A stretch of DNA of 64,000 nucleotides from Gracilaria gracilis. Its lineage: Eukaryota; Rhodophyta; Florideophyceae; Gracilariales; Gracilariaceae. The notes under the pieces were generated by a model that saw only the letters and a list, made by a program, of their open reading frames with translations, was not told the origin of the DNA and ran no database searches. A program made the position numbers and the translations under genes. Positions within the stretch are counted from its first letter, which is position 1; each line of letters starts with the position of its first letter. The stretch covers positions 248,001 to 312,000 of the forward strand of contig JARGSG010000012.1 in NCBI GenBank assembly GCA_030374805.1, read 5' to 3'. Below are positions 32,893 through 44,079 of this stretch, piece by piece.

Positions 32893-35083
32893 CTAAGTAG
32901 TTTTCTTCCAACCGGGCTTCGTAATACCGCGCCCTCGAGTACCCCACGTAGAGGTACCATGGCTCGCAGCGGAACCACCACACGAACCCGAACCGGTCTT
33001 CGTCGGCTGGAACGCCAAGGGGGCCCCAGGCCACGGCGTAGTGGCCACGACTTTCTTTTTCCCACCCGACTTACTGCCCGATTGGCTTGCGGGTGCAGGC
33101 GCCGGCTCTATAAGGTCCTCCTCAACCGTGACGGTCTCCGTTCCCTCTTGATCTCCGCCTGGAGACGGCATGGGAACATCCTCGACCGCAGGAGTTACCT
33201 CCTCTGGCGGAGTTTCCCCTTCGCGAGCCGCGTTCGTACCGCTCGGCCCTGCACCGTCATCTGACTGGCCTTCACCATCAGGCTCTTCCCCGGGCGGAAT
33301 ATAGGGCGAAACCAGCTCGACGCCCTTCAAGGAGGACTCCGCCGCTTGGCGCATGTCCTTAAAGATATGGTTGACAATGCGCTCTGCATCGACCTGTTGC
33401 GCAATGCCCTCATAGGATTTGGTCACCAGTTCCTCTAACTGCGGCACGAACGTCGACATTGGCGTCCCATCCACACCGGGCGCCATACCCAGATCAGCCG
33501 TCACCGACTTCTCGTAAAACGCCAGGACCAACAAAGAGTGGGCCCGGACGTAACCGAGCAGGTTAAGCTGCGCCTGAGCCTGCTCACAGAGAGAAGTCTC
33601 GGAGTTGAATGCACGGCGCATCCATGCTCAGGCCGCCAACAGGGCGTCGTCAAGCGTCGCAGGCTTCTCTTCGCCGAACGGAATACAAGCCGCACGGAGA
33701 GCCATGAAGGCCTTGTGTGTATCACCGTCCGAATGCGGGCTGGCGCTGTCCTCAATGGCGAAACCGGATTTGTCCCAAGGCTTCCGACTGGATCCTGCCT
33801 GTACTACTGCCTCCACAACGGCCTTCGCCTCAACGGGTGTAACCATCGGAGTCGGCAGTGGCGCCACGTCCTCAAAGTCCTGCGCCATGAATCCATACGG
33901 GAAGAAGTCCGGAACAGTTTTGAAGGGCCGGGGGGGAGACTCCCTGGACCCTTTAGGACACGAGTGATCGGCGTCGCGACCGATCCGGTCGAGGGCATCG
34001 CCAGGAACATATCGGAGTAGTAGTCGTACCACAGAAACCCCGGAGTGTTGTCCCAATTGGTCTCCAACGAGTACTGTAACAGTTTCTCACCGACCTGCGG
34101 GGGAAACAAGGTGCCGCGGAGAACGTTCTGGTGTCCCATCTCGGCCAGAATACATACCAGTTTGTACGGCATCGGAAACAACCGCCCATACTTGGTTTTG
34201 CCGTCCTTATGGTACAGACGCTCGTCTCCCTCACGGGTGAAGACCTCGATACCTTTGTGGGCCGCCTGGAGGAACGCCATAAAGTCACACACTGCCCACT
34301 CAGCGTATACGACCTGACAGACAACATCCTGAATGGGTGAACCTTTGAGGAGCTCTTCCGAATGGTAAGCCGACACGGACGGAGTCGGTACGAATAGGTT
34401 GCGGGACACATCGAGGCTGGTCCACACTGCGTTCGTGGAGCAACACAAGTCCGATCGGCGATGAACAGGGACGTCAAAGAACTCTACGTTGTGCCAATTG
34501 TACAGAAACCGATGAGACGCTCGGATTCTCGCCTCCGCTGCAGTATTACTTCCCCACCGTTGACGTTCCAGCCCGTACAACTTGTCGTACGGCAGTTCGA
34601 ACATCACCAACCCCAGCGGATTCATGTTCTTCTCGGGAAAGCCCGAATCGGATGAGCAGCGATGGAACAAACGCTGCAACGCATCCTGATAGGTCTTCTA
34701 CTCCGGACAGCGCAAGTATAACATGTCGCTTCGCCCGTAGGTCTCTTCGCTCTTCCGTCCGGTCACACCAGGCAAGTGGTTCCAGCAGGCTTGCGAAGCT
34801 TCGATGCTTGTCCGTTTCGGATTGCGAGTCGCCATATCCCGCATCGGTAGTGCCGTCGGAATCGACGCTCGCTGTCGAAGATCCCCTTCTGGACGTATTC
34901 CGAGACGGATAGCGGGACCTGCTTCCTCCGGCGAGGAGCGGTAAAACCGCGACGGAAACGATGGTCATACTTCTGACCAGGTAACGGGACCGAACGGAAA
35001 GGTGTCGACGGCGTACCAGAGCCGCTCGGGTTCGGCGCCGTTGCGTGAGTGGGGTTGGATACGGATTGAACCGACTCGGGCAT
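32893..35083 (-). pseudogene. Antisense accessory gene of element 1
   Basis: The minus strand between pol and the 3' LTR carries a gene-like series of frames starting at ATG 35083 (MPESVQSV). It includes STPFRSVPLPGQ near 35000, YAEWAVCDFMAFL near 34270 and an acidic, Pro-rich C-terminus to 32893 (SGSKSGGKKKVV). A TGA separates 34056-33628 from 33621-32893, which are in the same frame; other parts differ by frameshifts. FRSVPLP and EWAV also occur, in the same order, in the antisense gene of element 3, so the two are likely homologous. No known domain is recognised. Confidence 0.5.
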
Positions 35084-36292
35084 GTCGCCGCTTGGCTGGC
35101 GCTTTTATAGGGGGAGGTGAACACGACAACGCGGTACTTGAGGTATTCCCGACCGTTTGGAATCGCCACGATGACTATGTCGTCGTACAGGCGCCGCGTG
35201 GACGAAATGTCAGTGCTGACTAATTTATATTTATTGGAGGATCAGGAGCTGACGTTCCGCCACCGCCTTCACACGAGATACACTCGCTTCGTCGTTGCAT
35301 CGCATCGCGTCCAATTCGTACGGTCGTACCTTACTCCCACGAACCTCCCTCGCCCGTACGGTCATGATGAGCACTGACAGTCCTTCGATCGTCAGTCTAT
35401 TCACGAACGTGGATTACCGATACGGAAACGACGTAATTGCATTATAGAGGCAAACGCCCAACGGCGAATGCCCGACCGCTAAGGAACCGGACACCGGACG
35501 TTCTCCTTCGAGATGTACCATGCGAGCCGATTCGGACACCCGTCGGTCTTTCTCCTTCGAGACGGCGCGTTCGCGCCGATTCGGACACCGCTCGGACGCT
35601 CTCCTTCAAGACGAACCGTACTACGGTACATGCCGATTCGGATCCCCGTACGCCTGCGCTGTGGCCAACATCCGTCGTCATATCCGCTCGTACGTAACAC
35701 GGTGAGCACCCCGCGACGAGTCCAATCGTATAGTATCTCCTGCAGCCAACTTCGGAAAATTGGGCATGGCTTCGCCCCGCCCTTTCTGGGCAAACTTTCC
35801 GAAAGCGGATGCTGCAGTCTCCCGTTCACCGTACGGACTCAGCACACACTTGGTACGTGTTACCGGACGGGCGACACCGAACGTCCACCCCACAGTCTGC
35901 AGAGCTGACAACCTGTCGGCTCTCCCAGGTACGCTCCAATCGGGCTTGGGCATACGCATTGTCGGTGACATTGACATCGCCCGAACAGACACCTGTGGTC
36001 TGTACAATTATACGCCGTCGCGTACGTCCTGGGTAACGCATCGTACGCCTTCGATCCACCGTACGCGTACCAGCGCGTAGCGTTTCGCTCGGTTGGATCC
36101 CCACCACACGTGATCAGGGCTCTTTTCGTCGCTCCCACTCAGGAAATTTTGGCATCGCTTCGCCCCGCCCTTTCCATGCAAATTTTCCGAACGGATATTA
36201 TGACGCCCTCTCGACCAGGCGGACGTAAGCGTAGCGACTCAGCGACGCTACGCGGCTCTCCGAGGGCGGAGCGCAAGCCTAGGAGGGGGATC
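35084..36292. repeat. Noncoding 3' region of element 1 with short tandem repeats
   Basis: Between the accessory gene start and the 3' LTR there is no convincing coding region. About 35495-35650 contains three imperfect repeats of about 56 bp built on CTCTCCTTCGAGAC and CCGATTCGGACACC. A block with CTTCGCCCCGCCCTTTC flanked by GGAAAATT/AATTTTCC-like arms occurs twice (about 35752-35812 and 36139-36197). These may hold regulatory sites for the antisense gene, whose promoter should lie here. The polypurine tract is at 36281-36290. Confidence 0.5.
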
Positions 36293-36843
36293 TGTAGTAT
36301 AGTAGGCTCGAGTTGGTGCTCTGTATATCCGATTGGCCGTTCACGTACGAAGGGGTAGTGCACGGTTGGCCGGTGCGGTGGCACCGCCACGTGTACAAGT
36401 TGGTGATCAAGTGCCAGACGGGTTGGCCGAGCGTACGAGTTGGACACGTGTACAAGTTGTGTGGTGCTGGGTGGTGACAATGCAAATGAGACCGATCGTA
36501 CAGTAGTCAGTAGGGGGCCAAGACCCGATACTTAGTTGTAGATCGGATCTCCCGAGGCCCTAATCGTAAACGACAAGCATTTTCTGCCGAACGTCTTCTT
36601 CGTTAGTTTGAACTCACGATCGAGCACACGGCTACTTCTTTATTGGGTTTCTCACACCGTTCGTACCCTTCCGCACGTTCCTGTACGTGCCTGGTGATAC
36701 CAATCGTCCACTATCCCCTCGACCGCCGGGTGCTTCCGCCCCCTCTCTCCGTTCGGATTCATTACAGTCACAGGACTGTACGCTGCCGCCGCTCCCGTCT
36801 TAAAACCGCTTCGGACTCTCTCTTTTTTGTGCATTATACGACA
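36293..36843 (+). repeat. 3' LTR of element 1
   Basis: It begins TGTAGTATAGTAGG and ends TATACGACA. It is collinear with 6247-6796 throughout, for example GGTAGTGCACGGTTGGCCGG and CCGTTCGGATTCATTACAG in both. Confidence 0.88.
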
Positions 36844-37235
36844 CCCAAAGATATTGTATTCTCGAGATACTTTCTTCCACCCTTTGAATCAATTGGTTCG
36901 TACTCTTCGATGATATCTGGAAGGTTGCTGACGTCTTTGAATGTGTAATTCCAAGTACCCTCACGATTGACATGCTTCTTTCCCTTTTTCTTGCTTTCTA
37001 CTTTTTCTTTTTCGCCGCATTCACACTTTTCTACACACTCTTGGCCTTCATCTTCGTCCGGATTGATTAGTTCTTCAATTGCTAGGTTTGTTTTTTTAAT
37101 ATATAACAAAATCTGGCCATACTGGTGAAGCGAAAGCGGTTCAAGAATAATGCGCATCTCGAGTGGAACAGCTGGTGCATCGTGAACAGAACTGGGAGAC
37201 TTGAAGAATGGAGAAGCTTTATTTGTATGAAGCAA
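36844..37235 (-). pseudogene. 5' part of the unknown gene interrupted by element 1
   Basis: A minus-strand frame ends at the element boundary with KDVSNLPDIIEEYEP and KYLENTISLG. Upstream are a Cys/Lys-rich stretch (ECVEKCECGEKEKVESKKKG) and LEPLSLHQYGQILLYI. Skipping element 1, it continues into 6246-5690. There is no recognised domain and no clear ATG within the segment. It lies downstream of, and in the same orientation as, the Harbinger-like transposase at 37532-38560, so it could be that element's second protein. Confidence 0.4.
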
Positions 37236-37531
37236 AAAGACATGAAACGGTTACACAGGCTTTAGTGTAATCCTGCCCGAACTGTCTTTTTGAGCTCAAA
37301 GGGTTCTTCTCGTGGAATCTACGACTCTTGGGATTTCCGGACGGACCCATTAAATCCTGTAAGGTGTTAACCAGTACTGTTTCAATACTGATACAATGGG
37401 TGAATAAGGTAACTAGTTGAAAACAGCAGATTTACTCAGATAGCAATGAGGTCTCTATTTAATTACCAAATAAAAGATAGCACAGCATAGATCGCCGAAC
37501 TACGCAATACGATAGAAAATCTCTAAAACCA

Positions 37532-38560
37532 TTATGGCTCAACTGTCTCCTTTTCCACATCTACACGGCCAAGTTTTGAATCAAGGCGACGCCTTTTCTT
37601 CTCTCTATAGCGTTTTTGCGCCTCCTTGCGCTTAGAACTGAGATATTCATCAATAAAACACAACCTGTTCACCAATTGATTATAGCGCTCTCCATCTTTG
37701 GCCCTCAAAATGTTCCACTTAACAAGTATGCTTGCCATTGCCAAAGTAAACGAGAAAAAAGTATCGTAGTTCTCCTCACTCCAGCGATACTTCTTACCAA
37801 ATAAAGTCCATAAACCAGTCATCCTTCCAAAACAATTTTCAACAATTATTCTATCAGATGCAATTTTTCGATTGCGATTCTGTTCCGGCGCCGATAAAAA
37901 TCCGTGCTGCGGATTTTTTTGATGGGTGAATACCACGCAGCTTTTCAGTAGTACCTTGATACCTTTTTTCTAATAAAGTAGCCCAAGAGTGTTCATATTC
38001 TTCAATTAATTCTCCCACATCAGCATACTTCGTTTTCTCTTTCTCCTTCTTACTAAGTGCTTTCTTATGAAACGATATATTTTCTACAAGCATTTTCTTG
38101 TCAGCCTTAGACCCTGGGTAGTGCTCAGAAAAATTGATTGCCATTCCATTAGGTAAAACCAAAACTTCTGTCTTATATCCATAGAGTTTATGTTTTCCGC
38201 TAAAAATTTTTTTAGCCTCCTGCATGTTACCACTTGGTCGATTGGATTGATGGAATATTACATCTGTTGCACAACCTGCAATAAAACCTTCTGCACATAT
38301 GTCTTATACATGCCATCACAAAGCATTAAAATAAATCTTGTGATCATTCGTTGAAAAGAATTTCCATTGATTCGAAAAATTCTTGCCAGTAAATCCCATT
38401 GTCCACCATGTCTCAAAGTAGTTAAGCACATAAATAAAATATTTTTTGGTTTTCTTCCATACTTCTTGCGACGTCCTATATTCCACGAAGCACTTATGTG
38501 AGGCTCAAAACAATTCCAAATATTATGAAACTCTTTGTCGGTGAAATTAGTTAAGCTCAT
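37532..38560 (-). pseudogene. Second Harbinger-like (DDE_Tnp_4) transposase
   Basis: The frame starts with MSLTNFTDKEFHNIW and a helical N-domain (GRKPKNILFMCLTTLRHGG). After a one-base shift near 38280 it gives GCATDVIFHQSNRPSG, holding the first catalytic Asp, then LYGYKTEVLVLPNG and EHYPGSKADKKM, where the second Asp region lies. A second shift near 37930 leads to ASDRIIVENCFGRM with the final acidic residue and LWTLFGKKYRW. A basic tail (KRYREKKRRRLD) ends the frame. The copy is inactive because of two frameshifts. It differs from the Harbinger-type fragment at 1397. Confidence 0.75.
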
Positions 38561-38923
38561 TATTGTTTTAGCACCCCTTCTACAATAAAATGAATCATAG
38601 TATGGTGCTTTTCATTCGCTTTCATCTTCAGAATTTTCTACATCTTTGGTTTTGTTGTATTTGTCAAGGTCATTTTTGTAATTGAGGTCGATTTCGGTCA
38701 AGAGTTCCAGAGCGTTGTCTCCTTGTTCGGGATTGAGAAGGTTTTATATATCCATGGTGAGGAAAAAGTATTTGCTGTTGGTAGAATGCTTTGTTTCGTT
38801 GAAAGATCGACAAACAACGCAAAGACTTAGTGTTCTATCTGTTTATGTAATGAATTGCTGCTAAGCAATTTATTGTTGCAGTCATGCTATCCTAATGCTG
38901 TAAATATGATTTGGAACGACGTA

Positions 38924-41145
38924 CAGTCAATCCTCGATAGAAGCATGCGGAGCGTATATCTCCACAGTATCCTTGTAGACCGTTTATCTCTTAGAGAAAG
39001 TAGATAACGAACAAGTAGTTGGAACACAGGACTACGTTCCAGTCCCTTCTACACTTCATCTGCAACTGTCTTGGCATTGAAAAAGGACGTCAGTTACGTC
39101 TGACGCATACTATGCCTCACCTCGCGCTTCAAGTTGTTCTGAGCTCGGCGTAAACAAGCAGGGACACCTTCACGATCAATTCCTTGCTCGCGCAGTACCT
39201 TCTTTGCTACAACGAGAGAGAGTAACTTGTCATCTAACGTAAACAATTGTTGTAAACTTTGCTCTTCTTCGACGTCCTCAATTTCATTGACCTCTTCCTG
39301 ACAAGCCTCTACAGCAGCCCCAGCCAAGCACTCAATCGTAGTTTCAAATACACAAGCATCATCTTCTTTTTCCAAGTTGAGTAGTGATTCTACAGTAATG
39401 CGACCAGTCCTACGTTGCTGCGGACACACCAATTGGTTCAGAAACGTGGTCAGATCCTCCAGAATTGTTTTCTCTCTGTCACAGATCTTAGAAGTCATCT
39501 TCACACCATCAATTGCCTTCGTGTGCAACCAACCATTCCAAAACACAGTGTTTGGTATGTCCTTTCATACCCTTTGCACAACTCGCATAGCCTGTAATTG
39601 GTCTATATGGTAGACATTCTGAACGTTAGCATCAATATTGTCCAAAACCTTTTCATACTTAAACTTTCTATACCTCTTTTTCAAAGACGCAATTATGCCA
39701 GCATCCATGGGTTGGATTTTGGATGTGGTGTTCAGCGGCAGGAACAGTACAACAAAGTTATCATGGACTGGAATAACATCATTGTTTCCATGATAACTTG
39801 CGTTGTCCAATAGAAGTATCACCTTTCTAGTGACGGACGACGTTCGAATATAACCAGCAAACATATTAAGCCAATCTGTGAATATAGTAGAGTTCATCCA
39901 CGCCTTTGAGTTGGAATGATACTCGAATCCCAGTTCACTTCCCGTCTTCCCCTTAAAACACCTCGGCTTCTTTGCCCTTCCGATACAAAGAAGAGGAAAG
40001 CGGTGAGAACCACTCACATTCGCGCAAGCAAGGTATGTGATTCTTGTCTTCTCCTTCTTCCTGCCAGGAATTCTATTCTCTGCAATAGTGCGATCAGGTG
40101 CCATGCGGTAGAACAACCCAAACTCATCTGCATTAAACCTGTCATCGATTGCGTACCGCATCACTTTTGATCGTATATTTTCAAGATTTGCTGCAATAGC
40201 GGCGTGGTCCGTATCAACGTTTTCTCCGTAGGACTTGAGACTACGAAGATTGAAACGACGTTGAAAGTTTTGGAGCCAACCATTGCTTAAAGTCATGGTT
40301 ATTTTCTTTGTTGGCTCCAGCGACGTATTCATTTCGTTCATAAGCTTCCACGCCGCCTCGATTATGAGGGGTCTTGTTATTGCTCAGCGGGCCACAAACT
40401 GGGCAGTTACCCCGTCGTGCAAAGCACTCTCAAAATGCGGGAATTGGGCTTGGTGTTTTCGGGCACAGTGGGTTAATTTGCCTTTGATTGAGGAAGAGTT
40501 GATGATGCGGGAAATTGTGGACTGTCCTGAACGTTTGGACAGTTTCAGAGATGATTTTGTTCAGTTGGCTATCTTATCTTGGCCGTAGGCGATTTTTTGT
40601 CGCTTTCTACGTTTGGATTCGTGCTGTATTTGTTGTTTCTGGGAAAAAGTAATTGTTTGTCTCTTTATAGTGGTGAGCTGTTGGCGAAGAGATGAGCCAT
40701 GCGGTGGCTACAATTCTTAGTAGTTCTACATTCTAGCTGCTGCTATATGGTAAGCAGAAAAAGGTTGTCGGTCGTTACGAGCAGCGTCTTCTGGACTTGT
40801 AACGTGCTTCTGGAGCAGATGAGTAACGATTTGGAAGACGGATTGGAATACATATCTTTATGTCGAGAACTGTGATCCTTCAAAGCAAGAGCTTTTTATG
40901 GGCTACGGCGCATTAAATACTACCAGTAAAATTGATATATCCGTATCCTTACAAAAAGGCTCTCTATATCTCAATAAACCACCCGGAAATAGAAAGAGCT
41001 GGATGTATCCTTTTAAGCTGTATATTCTTCTTGCGCAACATCACTGTAGCAAGGATTGACCGTAGTCTTTATTGTGCGTTAGCATTATCCGTCCAACCCT
41101 TAAATCGGCAAAAATCCTTAAATCGACAAGGCCCAAAAGGCACTG
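38924..41145 (-). mobile_element. pogo-type element with TA target site
   Basis: The right end reads GGCACTG followed by TA (41146-41147). Its complement starts CAGTGCCTTTTGGGCC, typical of pogo/Tigger termini. The left candidate end is TA at 38922-38923 followed by CAGTCAATCC. The inner parts of the two ends match poorly, so the left boundary is tentative. The transposase lies inside on the minus strand. Length would be about 2.2 kb, usual for the group. Confidence 0.45.
39094..40590 (-). pseudogene. pogo/Tigger-type (DDE_1) transposase
   Basis: A CENP-B-like HTH segment (FPHFESALHDGV, about 40430) is followed after a stop near 40390 by LIIEAAWKLMNEMNTS. The DDE core shows FNADEFGLFYRMAPD (first Asp, about 40130), VILLLDNASYHG (second Asp, about 39810) and MDAGIIASLKKRYRKFKYE (third Asp, about 39700). 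Reading continues in the same frame through a TGA at 39565-39567 into a Glu-rich C-terminal region ending at 39094. Two nonsense codons make it inactive. It would cut out elements with TA target sites. Confidence 0.75.
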
Positions 41146-41862
41146 TATTGACGATTTCTGCCGTTTGGTCCAGAGCATGAAAGTGTTCGGTAGTAAACCT
41201 TTTATGACTCACTAACAAGCTGGTTTTGGCTACATATTACAGTGTTGCCGTCAAGAGCAGAACCCTTCCTCACTTTGAAACTATTTTTTTGATAAAAAAA
41301 ACCACTAGGTACATCTGTAACGTATTCATCTTTGAGCCTAATGCGTAACATAGGTCTGACATGAAAACAACTTAGAAGCATCTGAGAGTAAAAATTATCT
41401 GAAAAATATCTTCTTCTGGCTCGTCTCTTCGGTCCTCAAACGCATTTACATTGCAAAATGGTCTTGTATTGAGGCTATAGCGGGTACATTCGGATCTCAA
41501 AAAGTGACAAGTCTAACAGCATTTAGGAAGTTTTGTAGTACCTGTTAGGCTTCTATACGTAAGATACAAAACATTTACTATATCTACTACTCACTGGAAA
41601 GTAAGAGAACCTGTTATTATTAGTGAAAACTTGAGTAAAAGCGGTCAGGAGGCAATGAGATAAGACATGAAATCTGGCGAAGATTGAGACCTGGCAGTTC
41701 GGTTCAAAAAAACTGCATTTTAATTAGACCAAAGGCTGCAAATGCCTTGTCGATTTTGGGAAACGTCGATTTCAGGGTGCTAGAGAGGGGTGATTGTTAT
41801 GCAAATCTTACCAGTTCTATCCTAACATGAATACTGATATTCTCAGTAGGTCTAACACGCCT
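41146..41862. other. A+T-rich stretch without genes
   Basis: I see no coding region. A segment at about 41735-41785 (GCCTTGTCGATTTTGGG) resembles the pogo terminal sequence ending at 41145 in inverted orientation. It could be the remnant of a second pogo end or a MITE. Confidence 0.4.
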
Positions 41863-42097
41863 AAAAGCTTTGTTTCGGGGGGGGGGGGGGGGGGGTTATG
41901 AATGGGTGCAAGCGTACCCTTCATCTTTTACTTGTCTGTCCTGTCCCCCCGTCCTCCAGGCACGCCGTGCTGCCGACCGCTACTTATACCGGTCCGCAGC
42001 AGGCGTGATGGAGGATGAGTGGACAGTGTTCCACCCAGTTGGGTGGACACAATTTTACAGGGCACGTGTGGTGCGTAAGCACCACACGCGTTCAACA
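41863..42097 (-). repeat. 3' LTR of element 2
   Basis: In minus orientation it starts TGTTGAACGCGTGTGGTGCT and ends AAGCTTTTA. It matches 49142-49366 closely, the main difference being a run of about 20 G at 41876-41895 where the other copy has a mixed sequence. The motif GGTGCGTAAGCACC forms a small perfect palindrome. Confidence 0.8.
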
Positions 42098-42543
42098 CGC
42101 CCCTCTACCGACACTGCGCCAGCGTGGCGCAGTGCGTAGAAAACAACCGATGCCAGATTGGCATTTCAAAATAAAATATCTTCTCTACCCAGATTTGCTG
42201 GAAGCTGGCTGGCGCCGTAAATACCCTGCCCGCCATCTCCCACGTGCGTCTTTCCATCTCCGCTGTCGACCCATCTCTTACTCCGTTGCGCGCCGCCCTT
42301 CCTTCCCCCGACTTTCTGCATCCTATCCTTCCCCCTCCCCGTAGGCCTGTGCTGCGCGCGACGTACGAAGCGGGCCGCGCCTGTGACGTACCTAAGTGTG
42401 GACGAACCACAGGTATACACGGCGCGGCAAGCCTAGTGCATAGTCTGGGTTAAGGGTCTCTGATCCCCTCCCTTTCTTCCACCATCATTCCTGACTACCT
42501 CGTGCGCTTCAAGCGATCGTTGCGGCGCATCATTCCTCAAGCA
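42098..42543 (+). promoter_or_regulatory. Leader and promoter region of the H3-tail gene
   Basis: This 446-base stretch separates the 3' LTR from the H3-tail ATG. It contains a CTGCGCCAGCGTGGCGCAG palindrome at about 42114-42132 and no other gene. I see no TATA box; the ATG at 42544 has G at -3 and G at +4, a favourable start context. Promoter function is inferred from position only. Confidence 0.35.
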
Positions 42544-43812
42544 ATGGCGAGGACGAAACAACTTGCCGCTATCAGTACGGGTGGTCAGGCACCTCGTGAT
42601 AGCATCGCGACGAAGGCGGCGCGTAAACCCAAAAAGGGCGAAATTCCTTGCGATCCGTATCTCGCTTCGAGAGAGAACACGATATACAACCTTTCGAGCC
42701 GTCAGGATATCGAAAGAATCACCAACTACAACTCCCCGCCTCTACCGTATGCTGTGTTCACAACCGAATGCCCGCACCCGTTCCGAATCGATCGAGGGGC
42801 CATGTTAGACCTGTTTGGGAAGCACATCACCGATTGGGTGGACTTTATGGTTGGAAACGAAGTCTCACGTGTCGAAACCTACCAGCTCGGGTTAACCGAG
42901 TCGTTGGACGATCAAGAACGGTATGATGGGGTCCCAGAAGATGCTTGGTCGATCCAGACGATATGGTGGGACCAAAGACGTCGAGTTTATCGAGCTGAAG
43001 ACGAAGAAACAGGACAAAACCACACCGTCCTCTTGTACACACTCTGCCTCTCCGGAGGTGAAGCGGCCGGTGATCATGAGGTTTCCGAAAGTTGATTCTC
43101 TTATGGCTGCAATGGCCGGCTATCCGCCGTCGCGTACATCCACGAGTGGTGCCAAAAGAACTCTGGTCGGAAGCTACTTATGAACTATGCGAGTAGCCGT
43201 GAGCCAAGATCTGACCCAACCGCCTTTCGGTTCTTACCGCCCACTCCGGTTCCCTTTACGGACCACGCAGACCTGTGCATCGCAGCTTCAGTGGCTAATG
43301 CTCTCTGTCACTACGGAAGGTCAGAGGACGCCCGTACGTGGTTTTCCTACTTCAAGAGGAATTCTTGGCTTTGTAGAGCACATCAGCCTCGTGGTGGTCG
43401 CATCAGAAGGCTCCTCGATGCACAGAAGCATTTGCCTCCGCGTGAGCTTGCATCGGAGAGAGTCCCTCCCTTGTGTCCTCCCCTATCGTCGGTGGTCGAC
43501 CTCTCAGGGGGTCCGTACGTGGTCACCCTCGAGGGATCCAACGGAGTGAAACACTGCATCATGATTAATGCCAGTTCTAGATTCATCCTGGACCCCTCGG
43601 AACCCTGGGCTCTGACCCTCACCGCGGCAGCCATACGAGACTGTGTCGGGAGAAGTTCCACCTTCCGTACTGTCCTCGAAGTTCGACGTCTTGTTCTTCG
43701 AAGTGACAAGAAGTCCAAACGTCCTCGCCATCGTGAAAGAAACGCAACAAAGTCGCGCAAGCGTCAGGCCCAACGACGAGACGACGATGACATCATCGTC
43801 ATCTCTGACTAG
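42544..43812 (+). pseudogene. Histone H3-tail mimic with Cys-His-Asp peptidase-like domain and terminal SIM
   Basis: ATG 42544 starts a product whose residues 2-29 align without gaps to H3 residues 1-28, with 20 identities. Kept: ARTKQ, S10, STGG, APR17, ATK23 and AARK27. Changed: T6L, R8A, K9I, K14Q, K18D, Q19S, L20I and S28P. After this the histone sequence stops and no histone fold follows. Residues 30-183 are unknown (IQTIWWDQRRRVYRAEDE near 150). A TGA at 43093-43095 (codon 184) interrupts the frame, which otherwise stays open to 43812. The second part has ADLCIAASVANAL (Cys245), VKHCIMIN (His337) and ILDPSE (Asp350), a spacing seen in papain-like or C39-like cysteine peptidases. A basic region and DDDDIIVISD, a SUMO-interaction-like motif, end it. 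It is antisense to gag-pol. The stop could be decay or readthrough; function is unproven. Confidence 0.75.
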
Positions 43813-44079
43813 TTCCCAATGAATTCCCTCAACATTGCATCATTCCTCATTCTTCAAGGTCGTAGTTGTTGCTCGGCCACGACTCCTGGCCTCTAGTAAA
43901 CTCTATACCGTGCATTTGTAGCCCGACCAACTTGCGTTCTTCATCACAGTGATCTCTGCTCAGTTCCTGGCACGATATGTCGGTCCTCTAGCCTTCCAGT
44001 AACAACCCACTGCTGATTAACTTTAATCTCTCTCTCTTCTACTGCCCTTCTTCCGAGCCTTTCTTGGGTGGCCGAAGGA

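Larger units (their letters stand above)
6247..36843 (+). mobile_element. LTR element 1: chromodomain Ty3/gypsy retrotransposon split by a 19-kb DNA transposon
   Basis: Two direct LTRs (6247-6796 and 36293-36843) flank gag, protease, RT, RNase H, integrase and chromodomain in the Ty3/gypsy order, plus an antisense accessory gene. A primer binding site follows the left LTR and a polypurine tract (AGGAGGGGGA, 36281-36290) precedes the right one. The flanks read CCCAC (6242-6246) and CCCAA (36844-36848), a four-of-five match that suggests the target duplication. The protease half ends at about 9955 and the RT half resumes at about 29239. Subtracting the insert leaves about 11.3 kb, close to element 3 (11.4 kb), which supports one element split in two. 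The join is not clean: both sides carry a GTTATCGGA stretch, so a rearrangement at the junction is possible. Confidence 0.8.

Noticed and set aside
42544-42700. A normal histone H3 gene
   Set aside because: Only the tail matches; residues after position 28 are unrelated, the histone fold is absent, and R8, K9, K14 and K18 are all changed.
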